From: G963674955 sp963674955
GTDB taxonomy: Bacteria > Desulfobacterota > Desulfovibrionia > Desulfovibrionales > Desulfovibrionaceae
Length of the DNA stretch: 64,000 nucleotides
Direction: 5' to 3'
Assembly (NCBI GenBank): GCA_963674955.2
Contig: CAXXKR010000004.1
Span: 930,001-994,000, forward strand
Shown here: positions 41,445 through 51,308 of the stretch, piece after piece
Numbering within the stretch: the stretch's first letter is position 1
How the letters are laid out: the number at the start of each line of letters is the position of its first letter
Program-made: the position numbers and the translations under genes
The notes under the pieces: generated by a model
The model's database searches: none
Seen by the model: the letters and a program-made list of their open reading frames with translations, nothing else
What the model was told of the DNA's origin: nothing

Positions 41445-43604
41445 TTATGAAACCCTGATGGCCTCGAATACCGACTCCAGGGCTTTGACCTTGGACAGCA
41501 CCGAATAGAGCTGATTCAAGTCCCTGACCTCAACCACGAACTCCAGGCGCGAATTACCGTCCACGTTTGATTCAAAAGTGCCGGAGTCGATATTCACGTC
41601 CTCTTCGCTGAACAGTGTGCATATCTTGCCCAGCATTCCCTTTTCATTCTTGCACTTGATCTTGACCTTTGCGGGATAGGGCTTGTCCTCGCCCCCTTCC
41701 CAGGACACCGACAAGAGCCTCTGGGACTCGAAATTGGCCACATTGTGACAGTCGGTGGTGTGAATAGTCACGCCGCGTCCCTTGGTGATGTAGCCGATGA
41801 TCGGTTCTCCGGGCAGGGGGTTGCAGCAGCTGGCAAAACGCACCAGGACATTGTCCACGCCGCTGATCTTGATGCCCTCGCTCTTGCCTTCGCTCTTTTG
41901 AGGCTGACCCTCCGGCTTCGGCTCCCGAACCTTCTTGGGCTCCGGCTCGCCCTCATGCAGGACGGCGTAAAGCCGCTTGAGCACCTTGTTGGGCGTGAAA
42001 CGGAAAAAACCAACCTGGGAGAGAAGATCGTCCACGCTGTTGCAGGAAAACTCCTGGGCCAGAAGGAGAAAATGCCCGGCCTTCATTTCCTTGGCCACGT
42101 TGATGCCCTTGCGCCGCCCCTCCTTTTCCAGAAGCTCCTTGCCCAGGGCTATGCTGCGGTCCCGCTCCTCGGTGCGGATGTACTGCTTGATCCTGGTTCT
42201 GGCCTTGGCCGTCTTGACGAACTTGAGCCAGTCCCGGCTGGGACTGCGCTTCTTGTCGGTTATGACCTCCACGCGGTCCCCGTTGGTCAGGGCGGTGCTC
42301 AGGGGAACCAGACGCCCGTTGACCTTGGCCCCGGCGCAATGGTCTCCCACTTCCGTATGGATGGAATAGGCGAAATCCACAGGCGTGGCCCCTTCCGGAA
42401 GCTCCTTGATGTCGCCGGCCGGGGTGAAGACGTAAACCTCGTCCTGAAACAGGTCGAACCTGAGGGAAGCCATGAACTCGCGCGGGTCGTTCAGCTCCCG
42501 CTGCCAGTCCATTATCTGCCTGAGCCAGGTGAAGCGCTCGGCGTCCCTGGAAGCGCCCATCTTCTGGCCTTCCTTGTAATGCCAGTGGGCGGCCACGCCG
42601 TGTTCGGCCACGCGATGCATCTCCTCCGTCCTGATCTGAATCTCGATGCGTTCGCCTTCCGGACCGATCACCGTGGTGTGCAGGCTCTGATACATGTTGG
42701 CCTTGGGAATGGAAATATAATCCTTGAACCTGCCCGCCACGGGCTTCCATATTGAATGCACCAGCCCCAAAACGGCGTAGCAGTCCCGTATCGAGCCCAC
42801 CACGACCCTGAAGGCGATAAGGTCGTAGACCTGATCAAGTGTCAGGCTCTGCTGGGTCATCTTGGTATACGTGCTGTACAGGTGCTTGGTTCTGCCGAAA
42901 ACCCGGCCCTTGAACTTGTTTTTCTTCAATATGTCGCCGATCAGCCCCAGGACCTTGTCGATATACTCCTGCCCTGCGGTATGGTGGGCGCGAATGCCGT
43001 CCTCAAGTTGGGCGTAGATGTCCGGCTTCAAATACTTGAGGCACAAATCCTCAAGCTCGATCTTGGTGCGGTGCAGGCCCAGCCTGTTGGCCAGGGGGGC
43101 GTATATCTCCTGAGTCTCCTGGGCCACTATGCGCTGCTTGACCGTGTCCTGGAAATCCAGGGTGCGCATGTTGTGCAGCCTGTCGGCCAGCTTGACCATG
43201 ATCACGCGGATGTCCTCGGCCATGGCCAGGATCATCTTGCGAATATTCTCGGCCTTGGCCACGGCCTTGGACTTGAACTGCATCTGGCTGATCTTGGTCA
43301 CGCCGTCAACGATGTCGGCCACTTCCTCGCCGAACAATTCCTCGATCTCGTCAACGGAAGTGTCGGTGTCCTCAACGGTGTCGTGCAACAGACCGGCGAC
43401 CACGGTGGCCTCGTCAAGCTGCATGTCGGCCAGGATGTTGGCCACGGCCATGGGATGAGAAAGATACGGCTCGCCGGACAACCTTGTCTGTCCGTCATGG
43501 GCCTGGGCCGAAAAGATGTATGCCTTCTGTATCAGGGCAAGGTCGGGCTTGCCGATATAGGACTCGACCTTGTCGGTTATCTCTGTGATGCGGATCATGG
43601 ACAC
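41445..43604 (-). CDS. rel: Bifunctional (p)ppGpp synthetase/hydrolase (RelA/SpoT family)
   Basis: The 719-residue Rel protein has its domains in order: an HD hydrolase (SHPMAVANILADMQ; LLHDTVEDT; KLADRLHNMRTL), a synthetase (YSTYTKMTQQSLTLDQVYDLIAFRVVV; EHGVAAHWHYKEG), TGS (EVYVFTPAGDIKELPEGATPVDFAYSIH), a helical/zinc-finger region (FASCCNPLPGEPIIGYITKGRGVTIH) and C-terminal ACT. The HD motif is intact, so both synthesis and breakdown of (p)ppGpp are expected. Start is GTG 43604, with GGTGG upstream, overlapping the stop of the preceding lipoprotein gene. Confidence 0.95.
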   Translation of the reverse strand: MSMIRITEITDKVESYIGKPDLALIQKAYIFSAQAHDGQTRLSGEPYLSHPMAVANILADMQLDEATVVAGLLHDTVEDTDTSVDEIEELFGEEVADIVDGVTKISQMQFKSKAVAKAENIRKMILAMAEDIRVIMVKLADRLHNMRTLDFQDTVKQRIVAQETQEIYAPLANRLGLHRTKIELEDLCLKYLKPDIYAQLEDGIRAHHTAGQEYIDKVLGLIGDILKKNKFKGRVFGRTKHLYSTYTKMTQQSLTLDQVYDLIAFRVVVGSIRDCYAVLGLVHSIWKPVAGRFKDYISIPKANMYQSLHTTVIGPEGERIEIQIRTEEMHRVAEHGVAAHWHYKEGQKMGASRDAERFTWLRQIMDWQRELNDPREFMASLRFDLFQDEVYVFTPAGDIKELPEGATPVDFAYSIHTEVGDHCAGAKVNGRLVPLSTALTNGDRVEVITDKKRSPSRDWLKFVKTAKARTRIKQYIRTEERDRSIALGKELLEKEGRRKGINVAKEMKAGHFLLLAQEFSCNSVDDLLSQVGFFRFTPNKVLKRLYAVLHEGEPEPKKVREPKPEGQPQKSEGKSEGIKISGVDNVLVRFASCCNPLPGEPIIGYITKGRGVTIHTTDCHNVANFESQRLLSVSWEGGEDKPYPAKVKIKCKNEKGMLGKICTLFSEEDVNIDSGTFESNVDGNSRLEFVVEVRDLNQLYSVLSKVKALESVFEAIRVS

Positions 43605-45256
43605 TAGTAGGCCACCTTGCTCCTTTGCAGACTCTCAGGCACCCACCACCTGTTGAAATTGTGGGCTATCCCCGCCGGGGCCGGCTCTATGCCCTGTATC
43701 CTGGCCTGGACAATGGGCAGGGCCATGGGCAGATACAAAAAGCAGTAGGGCTGCTCTTCGTGCAGTATCTCCTGCAGCCTGTCATAGATGGGCTTGCGCT
43801 TGTCCTGTTCCAGAAGCCGCCTGCCCTGTTCGAGAAGATCGTCCAGCTCCTGATTCCTGTAACCCACGAAATTGAGCCCGCCCGGAAAATCGCGCGAGGA
43901 ATGCCAGACATCGTACAGTTCCGGGTCCTGCAGGATGTTCCAGCCCAAAATGGTGGCCTCGAACCGCCTGGGATCGATGAACTCCTTGAGAAAGGCCGCC
44001 CACTCCACGGTCCTGACATCGATCTTGATGCCGATATTCTTGAGCCTTTCCTGAATGATGGTTGCCGTCTTGATGCGCTCCGTGTTGCCCTGGTTGGTCA
44101 GGATGGTGAAGGCGAAAGGCTTTCCATCCTTGTCCAGCAGCCCGTCGTTGTCCGTGTCCGTCCAGCCCGCCTCGGCCAGCAAGGCCCGCGCCTTGCCCGG
44201 GTCAAATTCATAAGGGACGATCTTGTCGTTGTAGACCCAGGTTCCGGGTTTGTAAGGCCCCTGGGCCGGGACGCCCAATCCCAGGAGAACGCCCTTGACC
44301 AACTCCTCCTTGTTGATGGCGTGGGCAAAAGCCTTTCTCACCCGCACGTCGCTGAACATGGGATTCTTCAGATTATATCCCAGATACGTATAACCAAAGG
44401 AAAGATACTTGAACTTCTGAAAATTGCCGTCCCAGTCCAACCCCGAAGTCTGGTAAAGATACTGTTGCGGGGAAAGGCCCATGGTATCCAGGTTGCCGGC
44501 CTTGAGTTCCAGAAACTGAGTGGACTGGTCAGGGATGAAGCGGTAAACGACCTGATCGATGTAGGGCCTTCCCTCGAAATAGTCCTCGTTGGCCTCAAGT
44601 ACGATATGCCTGCCGGAAACCCATTCCTTGAGCTTGTACGGCCCGGCCCCCAAAGGCTCGCGGCTGTATTTGGTGTTCAGCAAATCCTCATTTTCAAGGG
44701 CGTGCCTGGGCAGGATGTCGTGGGCCCAGGTTATGAGCGCGCGGGCAAAGGGCTTGTCGTAGACAACTTCAAAGGAATACGGCCCGGTGAGCCTGAACTC
44801 CTTGATGATCTTGTAATCCTCGGCATAGGCCGTGGGGGTCTTGGGATCGACCATGAGCTTGTATGTGAATTCCACGTCCTCGGCGGTGAGGGGCTTTCCG
44901 TCGAACCAGCGGATGTCCTCCCTGAGCTTGAACCTGAGCAGCCTTCCTCCGTCCAGGACCTCGTAATGTTCGGCGGCGTACGGCACAAGATTGATGTCCT
45001 TGTCGTACTTGAGGGGAGAGACGTAGATATGGCTGGACACCGTATGGGAGGCGCTGTCCGAAGACAAAACCGATATCATGTTGCTCGGCTCGCCCAGCAT
45101 GGCCTCGATTATGCGCCCGCCGGTCACCGGCTCCCCGAAATCAACGGTTTGGGTCCCTGTTGTTCCAGCCGTTTGCTTTTGGCCTTCCACAGGACCTTCG
45201 CAGCCGAAAAGAGACAGGGACGCGAGCAGTAAAAGACAGGTAAGGTAAATTTTCAT
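43604..45256 (-). CDS. Oligopeptide-type ABC transporter substrate-binding lipoprotein
   Basis: The 550-residue protein has a lipoprotein signal (LLLLASLSLFGC). It belongs to the OppA/DppA solute-binding class 5 family (GGRIIEAMLGEPSNMISVLSSDSAS; FKLREDIRWFDGKPLTAEDVEFTYKLM; VRKAFAHAINKEELVKGV). The matching permease and ATPase genes are not in the window, so it either serves a transporter elsewhere or acts alone. It precedes rel on the same strand with 1-bp overlap, so the two are cotranscribed. Confidence 0.92.
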   Translation of the reverse strand: MKIYLTCLLLLASLSLFGCEGPVEGQKQTAGTTGTQTVDFGEPVTGGRIIEAMLGEPSNMISVLSSDSASHTVSSHIYVSPLKYDKDINLVPYAAEHYEVLDGGRLLRFKLREDIRWFDGKPLTAEDVEFTYKLMVDPKTPTAYAEDYKIIKEFRLTGPYSFEVVYDKPFARALITWAHDILPRHALENEDLLNTKYSREPLGAGPYKLKEWVSGRHIVLEANEDYFEGRPYIDQVVYRFIPDQSTQFLELKAGNLDTMGLSPQQYLYQTSGLDWDGNFQKFKYLSFGYTYLGYNLKNPMFSDVRVRKAFAHAINKEELVKGVLLGLGVPAQGPYKPGTWVYNDKIVPYEFDPGKARALLAEAGWTDTDNDGLLDKDGKPFAFTILTNQGNTERIKTATIIQERLKNIGIKIDVRTVEWAAFLKEFIDPRRFEATILGWNILQDPELYDVWHSSRDFPGGLNFVGYRNQELDDLLEQGRRLLEQDKRKPIYDRLQEILHEEQPYCFLYLPMALPIVQARIQGIEPAPAGIAHNFNRWWVPESLQRSKVAY

Positions 45257-45473
45257 TTTCTCTTGCTAAATTCCCGGAAACTAATAATATGAAGTATATA
45301 TACTCAACCGCCAGTTTCAATATGTACCAATGTATGGAAAAAGCCAAGTGCCTCTTGATATGTAGATTGTTTTTTGGTTATATGCCTAGGTTCTGTTCTT
45401 TTGAGGTTTTTTCATCTCCCGAAGTTTAAACAACTATTTGGTTTTATTCAAATATGCAAGATCGTTAGACAGT

Positions 45474-48400
45474 ATGGCCAGTGCAGAAGAAACAATAGTA
45501 AAAAAAATCCTAACCCGTTTCACCCAGGAAACGGTCACAGATTATATCCTGGAGGACGCCCAAGCCATTGTCCAGTCCGACGGCGTCCAGAAGCTTGACC
45601 TCAGAAAACGAGAGCAATTCTGGGATGTTGACGGACAGGTTCAGGGAGAGGACTTCCAGATATACACCTCGGAAATCGGCCTGAACCTGAAGGATGAAAC
45701 CCTCAACTACTATTGCAACTGTCCCGAATCATTTTCAGGAGCCTGCAGGCATGTCAGCGCCACAGCTCTGAAGCTGTTGAAATCGCTTGACAAAGACTCT
45801 GAGGAAACTGATCTCAAGCCACGGACGGAATGGCGCCAAAACTTCAGGTCCTTCTTTGCCACCGAGCTTGAACCGGAGGCCGGACGCCATTACATTATCT
45901 TCCGGTTCTTTCCCGAACCGGGCCGGCTTCAGGTCTCGTTCTTCCGGGGCAGGCAAAACAAGACGGAACTTTCAACCGTTCAGAGCCCCATCACCCTTGA
46001 ACAAATCGCGGACAACCCGGACTGGTGCGAAAACGCCAGCACGCTGCCCGGCGTGGCCCGCCAGATCGGCCTTTACCTGGACTACTGGGGACACAGGGTC
46101 GAGGTGCCGGCCGGGCTGCATTCCTGGTTTTTCAGGGCGCTCAAGACTGAATATTATCTGTTCCTGCGCGAAACGGACCAGCCGGTACGCATAGAGAACA
46201 AGACCATGCAGCTCAAGCTCTCCCCGCAGCTTTCCGAAAATGGCCTGCACTTCGACATCATGCTGGCCAGGGAGGGACGCCCGCCCTTCGCCATAACCGA
46301 TCAGGACGAAATCTATTTCTATGGCAGGCTCCCCTTGTGGGTCTACCGCAAGAACGCCTTCTATCCGGTGCAGACCGGCCTGGACCCGCTGCTCATACAG
46401 GAGATGGTCGAAAGAAAACCGATCATTCCCCATGCCGACATTTCAGAGTTCCTGGACAGAGTCTGGACAAAAATACCGGTCTCCGACCTGCACGGCCAGG
46501 AGGACTTCCTTGAACGCATGGACCCCATATTCGCTCCCGCTTCCTACAATCCCAAGCTTTTTCTTGATGAGGAAGGCAGCCTGCTGACCCTCAAGATCGA
46601 CAACGTCTACGACACGGAAGGCGGCGAGACATCGTTGCCCGGTCCCAACCCGGACCTGCAGACGGGCAGCTATCACAGCGAAGGAAAGGCTTTTCTGATC
46701 CGCAGGGCGCAGGACGAAGAAGCCAGGCTTTTCTCGGAGTTGCAGGACATGGGTTTCCAGGCCAGAAGCAACAGCAGTTGGTTCATGGAACAGGAGGCGG
46801 CCATCACTTTTCTCCTGGACCACTACCCCATGCTGGTGGAAGCTTACAGGGTCTATGGCGAAAAGAACCTGACAAAATACAAGGTCAGGGCCTCCAAGCC
46901 GGAAATCGTGGCCGAAGTGGAGACGGACGAGGAAAACAAGTGGTTCAACCTCGACCTGAGCGTCCAATACGACAACCAGAAAGTGCCCATCGAAAAAATA
47001 TGGCAGGCCTGGACCCAGGGCAAACGCTACGTGCAGCTCAAGGATGGTTCATATACCAGCCTGCCGGAATCCTGGCTCAAGAAGCTGGGACACAAGCTGT
47101 CCACTCTGGGTCTTGACCAGGATAAACCGCCCCAGGCTCAGTTCAATCAGTTCGAGGCCCCTGTCCTGGACAAGATTCTGGAAGACCTGCCCAATGTCCA
47201 CACAGACTCCTTCTATGTAAAACTGAAAGAAAAAATAAACAATTTTGACCAGATAAAACAAATACCTGCACCCAAAGGACTGAATGCCAAGCTCAGGCCG
47301 TATCAGGTTCAGGGTTTGAGCTATCTCAATTTCCTGCGCGATTACGGATTCGGCGGAATACTTGCCGACGAAATGGGACTGGGCAAAACAATCCAGACCC
47401 TTTCCTATATCCAGACCCTGGTGGAGAAAGGCCTTGAAGGCCCGACCCTGATTATTGTTCCCACGTCGGTTCTGCCCAACTGGGAACGGGAAGCGGCAAA
47501 ATTCGTCCCCGACCTGAAACTGCTGACCATATACGGCGCCAAGCGCGAAGACCTGTTCCAGCACATCGCAGAATCCCACATCGTGGTCACGACCTATGCC
47601 CTGCTTAGGCGCGACCTGGAAGAGCTTCTCAAGTTCAAGTACCTGTCCATCATCCTTGACGAAGCCCAGAACATCAAGAACCCCAACACCATAACAGCGC
47701 GATCGGTTCGCAAGCTTGAAGCGGACCAGAAGCTCTGCCTTTCCGGCACGCCCATTGAGAACAACCTTTTTGAACTCTGGTCCCTTTTCGAATTTCTCAT
47801 GCCCGGTTTCCTTGGTTCGCAGCATTCCTTTCAGCGCGGCATCGTCAAACCCATCAAGGACGGCGACGAAGAAACCCTGGACTATCTGCGCACGAGGGTG
47901 AAGCCGTTCATTCTCCGGCGCACCAAGTCCGAGGTGGCCAAAGACCTTCCGCCCAAGGTCGAGACCACCCATTACTGCGACCTCATCGACGAGCAGCGCG
48001 ACCTCTACAACGCCCTGGCCAAGAAGCTCAAGGATCAGGTCCTCAGGGACGTGGACGAAAAAGGTCTGGCCAAAAGCCAGATGTCCATACTGGACGCCCT
48101 GCTCAAGCTCAGACAAATTTGCTGCCACCCCAGGCTGCTGAAGCTGGAAATGCCCGGCATGTCCACCAATCTGCCTTCAGGCAAGTTCGACGCCTTCAAG
48201 GACCTGATCAAGGACATCATTGAAGGCGGACACAAGGTGCTGGTCTTTTCCCAGTTCGTGCAGATGCTACACGTCATCCGCTCCTGGCTGACCATCAAGG
48301 AGATTCCCTTCGCCTATCTCGACGGATCCAGCAAGGACCGCTTCGAGCAAGTGGACATGTTCAACGAAAGGGAGGACATCCCGATTTTCCTCATTTCCCT

Positions 48401-48683
48401 CAAGGCCGGTGGAACCGGCCTGAACCTCACTTCCGCAGATTACGTGATCCACTATGACCCCTGGTGGAACCCGGCCGTGGAGAACCAGGCCACGGACCGC
48501 ACGCACCGCATCGGCCAAAAACGCCAAGTCTTCGCCTACAAGATGATCTGCCAGAACACGGTCGAGGAAAAAATCCTCAAACTGCAGGAACAGAAAAAAG
48601 GCATGGCCGAGGCCATCATCCCCGGCCAGTCGGCTCTCAAGTCCCTGACCAGGGACGATCTGGAAATGCTTTTCGAAATCTAG
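45474..48683 (+). CDS. SNF2-family helicase with N-terminal SWIM zinc finger
   Basis: The ~1069-residue protein has a SWIM finger near residues 80-105 (YYCNCPESFSGACRHVSATAL). A long middle region is followed by the SNF2 ATPase (Walker A ADEMGLGKT near 630; DEAQNIKN near 730) and helicase C-terminal motifs (VLVFSQFVQML; GGTGLNLTSADYVIHYDPWWNPAVENQATDRTHRIGQ). Bacterial members of this group are double-stranded DNA translocases related to RapA. The start ATG 45474 has no strong ribosome site, and a TTG lies 12 codons upstream. A membrane protein gene follows after 9 bp. Confidence 0.9.
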   Translation: MASAEETIVKKILTRFTQETVTDYILEDAQAIVQSDGVQKLDLRKREQFWDVDGQVQGEDFQIYTSEIGLNLKDETLNYYCNCPESFSGACRHVSATALKLLKSLDKDSEETDLKPRTEWRQNFRSFFATELEPEAGRHYIIFRFFPEPGRLQVSFFRGRQNKTELSTVQSPITLEQIADNPDWCENASTLPGVARQIGLYLDYWGHRVEVPAGLHSWFFRALKTEYYLFLRETDQPVRIENKTMQLKLSPQLSENGLHFDIMLAREGRPPFAITDQDEIYFYGRLPLWVYRKNAFYPVQTGLDPLLIQEMVERKPIIPHADISEFLDRVWTKIPVSDLHGQEDFLERMDPIFAPASYNPKLFLDEEGSLLTLKIDNVYDTEGGETSLPGPNPDLQTGSYHSEGKAFLIRRAQDEEARLFSELQDMGFQARSNSSWFMEQEAAITFLLDHYPMLVEAYRVYGEKNLTKYKVRASKPEIVAEVETDEENKWFNLDLSVQYDNQKVPIEKIWQAWTQGKRYVQLKDGSYTSLPESWLKKLGHKLSTLGLDQDKPPQAQFNQFEAPVLDKILEDLPNVHTDSFYVKLKEKINNFDQIKQIPAPKGLNAKLRPYQVQGLSYLNFLRDYGFGGILADEMGLGKTIQTLSYIQTLVEKGLEGPTLIIVPTSVLPNWEREAAKFVPDLKLLTIYGAKREDLFQHIAESHIVVTTYALLRRDLEELLKFKYLSIILDEAQNIKNPNTITARSVRKLEADQKLCLSGTPIENNLFELWSLFEFLMPGFLGSQHSFQRGIVKPIKDGDEETLDYLRTRVKPFILRRTKSEVAKDLPPKVETTHYCDLIDEQRDLYNALAKKLKDQVLRDVDEKGLAKSQMSILDALLKLRQICCHPRLLKLEMPGMSTNLPSGKFDAFKDLIKDIIEGGHKVLVFSQFVQMLHVIRSWLTIKEIPFAYLDGSSKDRFEQVDMFNEREDIPIFLISLKAGGTGLNLTSADYVIHYDPWWNPAVENQATDRTHRIGQKRQVFAYKMICQNTVEEKILKLQEQKKGMAEAIIPGQSALKSLTRDDLEMLFEI

Positions 48684-48692
48684 GGAGAATCA

Positions 48693-49565
48693 ATGGCCAC
48701 CATTTTCGAGACGGCCACCCACGTCTTCGACCCGCTGCACTCCTTCTGGGAGAGCAAAAGAACGACAGGGGCGGTGACCACCCTGCTCATCGCCGTATTC
48801 CTGCTTTCGCTGGCGGGTTCGCTGCTGAAGCGGAACGGCTTTTTGGTCGAACAACTGGCCTGGTTTCCGTACACCAACCCGTTCCAGGCCATCAGCCTGG
48901 CCTTCACCCTGGTCCTCATCGTCGAGGTGATCAGCCTGATCTTCGTGCTGCCCTGCTCCATATCCAAGGCCGTGGGCAAGCAACTGGAAATACTGGCCCT
49001 GATTCTCATCCGGGGGGCCTTCAAGGAACTGACGCATTTCGACGCTCCGATCCACCTCGCGGACCACATGGGTTCCCTTGTGAACATCCTGGTCCAAGGC
49101 TCCGGAGCGCTGGCCATATTCGCACTGCTGGGAATCTTCCATCTCCTGCTTTCGCGGCAATCCGAGGACTCCATGTCCGGCGAATCCCTGTTTCACTATG
49201 TGGCGGCAAAAAAAATAGTGGCCCTGATCATCCTGGCCACCTTCATCGCAATGGGCGGAGACAACATCTGGCGGCAGGCGACGGGCGGGAAGCACTTTGA
49301 ATTCTTTTCGGAATTCTACACGGTGCTCATTTTCAGCGACATACTGCTGGTTCTTATATCCCAACGCTTTCTGCCCTCCTTCCGGGCAATTTTCAGAAAC
49401 TCAGGCTTCGCCCTATCCACCCTGCTCATGCGCTTGGCCCTGACCGCTCCCGGACACTACAAAGCCCTCACGGGAGTGACGTCCGCCCTTTTCGCAGTGC
49501 TGCTGACGCTGATCTTCAACCAACTTTTTTCTTCCAAGAAAAAAGGACACGGCGACAGGTCATGA
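48693..49565 (+). CDS. Multi-spanning membrane protein of unknown function
   Basis: The 290-residue protein has about seven hydrophobic segments (such as TTLLIAVFLLSLAGSLL, AISLAFTLVLIVEVISLIFVL, FALLGIFHLLL, IVALIILATFIAMGG). No recognised domain. GGGAG lies before the ATG. It follows the SNF2 gene by 9 bp, so the two are cotranscribed, though any shared role is unclear. The end overlaps the minus-strand terminator at 49563. Confidence 0.8.
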   Translation: MATIFETATHVFDPLHSFWESKRTTGAVTTLLIAVFLLSLAGSLLKRNGFLVEQLAWFPYTNPFQAISLAFTLVLIVEVISLIFVLPCSISKAVGKQLEILALILIRGAFKELTHFDAPIHLADHMGSLVNILVQGSGALAIFALLGIFHLLLSRQSEDSMSGESLFHYVAAKKIVALIILATFIAMGGDNIWRQATGGKHFEFFSEFYTVLIFSDILLVLISQRFLPSFRAIFRNSGFALSTLLMRLALTAPGHYKALTGVTSALFAVLLTLIFNQLFSSKKKGHGDRS

Positions 49566-49587
49566 AAAAGCCCCCTTGCGGGGGCTT
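49563..49587 (-). terminator. Rho-independent terminator of the ssb transcript
   Basis: On the minus strand AAGCCCCC-GCAA-GGGGGCTT is followed by TTT (five Ts in all). It sits ~80 bp beyond the ssb stop. Confidence 0.8.
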
Positions 49588-49665
49588 GATAATAACCAAA
49601 TATTGTTTGCTGCTGCCGAACAAGCACTTGAAATAAGTGCTGCGGAACAGCCCCGCCTCCCACGG

Positions 49666-50166
49666 TCAGAACGGGACGTCATCCATGCCGCTGGCCTCGG
49701 ACGGAAAAGCCGGACCCATGTCCTCGTCATCTGGAGGCCCTTGTTGTCCGCCCTGAGAACCGTCATAGGGCGAACCCTGCGACCCGCCCTGCTGCTGCCC
49801 CTGCTGGGGCCTCTGCTGGCCCTCCTGCGGCCTGCCGTCCAGAGCCTGAACCCTTTGGGCCACGACCTCGGTTGTCCAGCGGTCCGAGCCGTCCTGGGCC
49901 TGCCATTTACGGGTCTGCAAACGCCCTTCCACCAGGACCAGCCGACCTTTGCCAAGGTAGTTACCGCAAAACTCGGCCTGCTGACCCCAGACGACGATCC
50001 TGTGCCACTCGGTCTTGTCTACGCGCTGGCCGCTCTGCTTGTCCTTGTAGCCTTCATCGGTAGCCAAAGTGAAATTGGCCACGCTCTGGCCGGACTGGGT
50101 ATAGGACAACTTGGGATCCTGTCCCATCCTCCCGATAATTATAACCTTGTTCATGCTGCCAGCCAT
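49666..50166 (-). CDS. ssb: Single-stranded DNA-binding protein
   Basis: The 166-residue protein has an N-terminal OB fold (MNKVIIIGRMGQDPKLSYTQSGQSVANFTLATDE; TEWHRIVVWGQQAEFCGNYLGKG), a Gln/Gly/Pro-rich linker and the acidic tip DDVPF that recruits repair and replication proteins. AAAGGAG precedes the ATG. It lies downstream of two less well-known genes on the same strand and ends at a terminator. Confidence 0.96.
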   Translation of the reverse strand: MAGSMNKVIIIGRMGQDPKLSYTQSGQSVANFTLATDEGYKDKQSGQRVDKTEWHRIVVWGQQAEFCGNYLGKGRLVLVEGRLQTRKWQAQDGSDRWTTEVVAQRVQALDGRPQEGQQRPQQGQQQGGSQGSPYDGSQGGQQGPPDDEDMGPAFPSEASGMDDVPF

Positions 50167-50193
50167 ATGTACTCCTTTGGGGTTGCTTGAAAT

Positions 50194-50538
50194 CTATAAA
50201 CTTCCCGCCAGCTTTTCCACTTGGTCCAGGCCGTCCTCAAGCTCGTCGCTGACTTTGTTGGCATCGGCTGGTTTCCATTCGGCGAGGTAATCTTCCAGGG
50301 ACTGCTTCAAGGCCACGGCCTTGCGTATTCCATCGCCCAGTGCGTTACGCTGTTCATCGGCAAGAAGCCCGGCTTCCAGACGCTGTCCCAAAGCCGAGAC
50401 CATCTCCAAGACGCCCTTGGTCGGCTCGAACAGAACACCCGGCTGCCAAGCCAACCCGACAAGTTTAGGCCATCTTTTCTCCATTTCCCGTTCATCATAG
50501 GTCCAGGCTGAAACGCGTATCTGAAGTACGGCTCCCAT
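50194..50538 (-). CDS. Conserved hypothetical protein
   Basis: The 114-residue protein has an N-terminal LQIRVSAWTYDEREMEKRWPKLVGL and a helical C-terminus (QSLEDYLAEWKPADANKVSDELEDGLDQVEKLA). No domain recognised, no signal or membrane segment. AGGA lies close before the ATG, which starts one base after the upstream stop. It sits between the biotinyl-domain-like gene and ssb. Confidence 0.75.
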   Translation of the reverse strand: MGAVLQIRVSAWTYDEREMEKRWPKLVGLAWQPGVLFEPTKGVLEMVSALGQRLEAGLLADEQRNALGDGIRKAVALKQSLEDYLAEWKPADANKVSDELEDGLDQVEKLAGSL

Positions 50539-50539
50539 A

Positions 50540-51190
50540 TCAGTCCTGCTCCTCCCACTCGCTTTGCACCTTGGTGATAACTTCCTGGATGAGGAAGAGT
50601 TGATCTTCGGGGCACACTCCGATCAGGGGCTGCCCGGCATCCACGCTGTCTCCGCGTTGAAAATACACGGAATGGATTATGCCTTCAGGGCCGGAATAGG
50701 CCAGAGGGGTTTCGCGTTTCATCCTGGAAACAATGAACAGCTCCATGCCGTCATGAACCTTGACGGAGCGCTTTCCGGAGGCCTTGAGCTTGGTGTCGAT
50801 TTCAGGAATAAAAAAATACTTGGCCCGTTCAGGTGCCGGAAACAAAAAAAGCGCCTTTTTGAGAATGAATTCAATGACCTCTTTTCTGGACAGGAAATGG
50901 CGGACCATGCCCAGACTCTGGCCTGCCTCCACGAACTTGCCCTCAACCTCGGAGCACAACCTTACGATCTCGCCCTTGCGCGGCGAGTAAAGCGGCTTCC
51001 TGTTCCGCTCGCGGGTCAAATGAGCAACCAGGGTTCCCGGTTTCTCCTTCCATGTTCCGGACCGCCCGACAACCTTGTCGCCGACCTTGAGGCCGGCGAA
51101 TTCCACCACTCCGGTGTGGGGCGCGATTATCTCGACCTCCTCGTAGGGAGAGGCCTTAATTTCTTCAAGTAATTCTTTTATGTTAAGCAA
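50540..51190 (-). CDS. Biotin/lipoyl-attachment-like (hybrid motif) protein
   Basis: The ~216-residue protein contains two barrel-sandwich segments: EVEIIAPHTGVVEFAGLKVGDKVV near the N-terminus and ELFIVSRMKRETPLAYSGPEGIIHSVYFQRGDSVDAGQPLIGV near the C-terminus. They resemble biotinyl/lipoyl or HlyD-type hammerhead folds. The second carries RMKRE rather than the canonical AMKM biotinylation motif, so modification is doubtful. TTG 51190 is favoured because AGAGG precedes it; another TTG lies at 51211. Function unknown. It may be scaffold-like. Confidence 0.72.
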   Translation of the reverse strand: MLNIKELLEEIKASPYEEVEIIAPHTGVVEFAGLKVGDKVVGRSGTWKEKPGTLVAHLTRERNRKPLYSPRKGEIVRLCSEVEGKFVEAGQSLGMVRHFLSRKEVIEFILKKALFLFPAPERAKYFFIPEIDTKLKASGKRSVKVHDGMELFIVSRMKRETPLAYSGPEGIIHSVYFQRGDSVDAGQPLIGVCPEDQLFLIQEVITKVQSEWEEQD

Positions 51191-51308
51191 AAAATCATCC
51201 TCTATTTCCAATCATGTTGAATCCATGAACGCGGTAAGTCGGTAATAGTGGCACCAAGGTCCCCAGGTCAAGGAAAACCGGCAGGACCTCGCCTGGAAAA
51301 ACCCGGCC

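Noticed and set aside
50540..51190. Biotin carboxyl carrier protein
   Set aside because: The barrel-like segments are present but the biotinylation motif is replaced by RMKRE, and no carboxylase genes are nearby. Left as a hybrid-motif-like protein.
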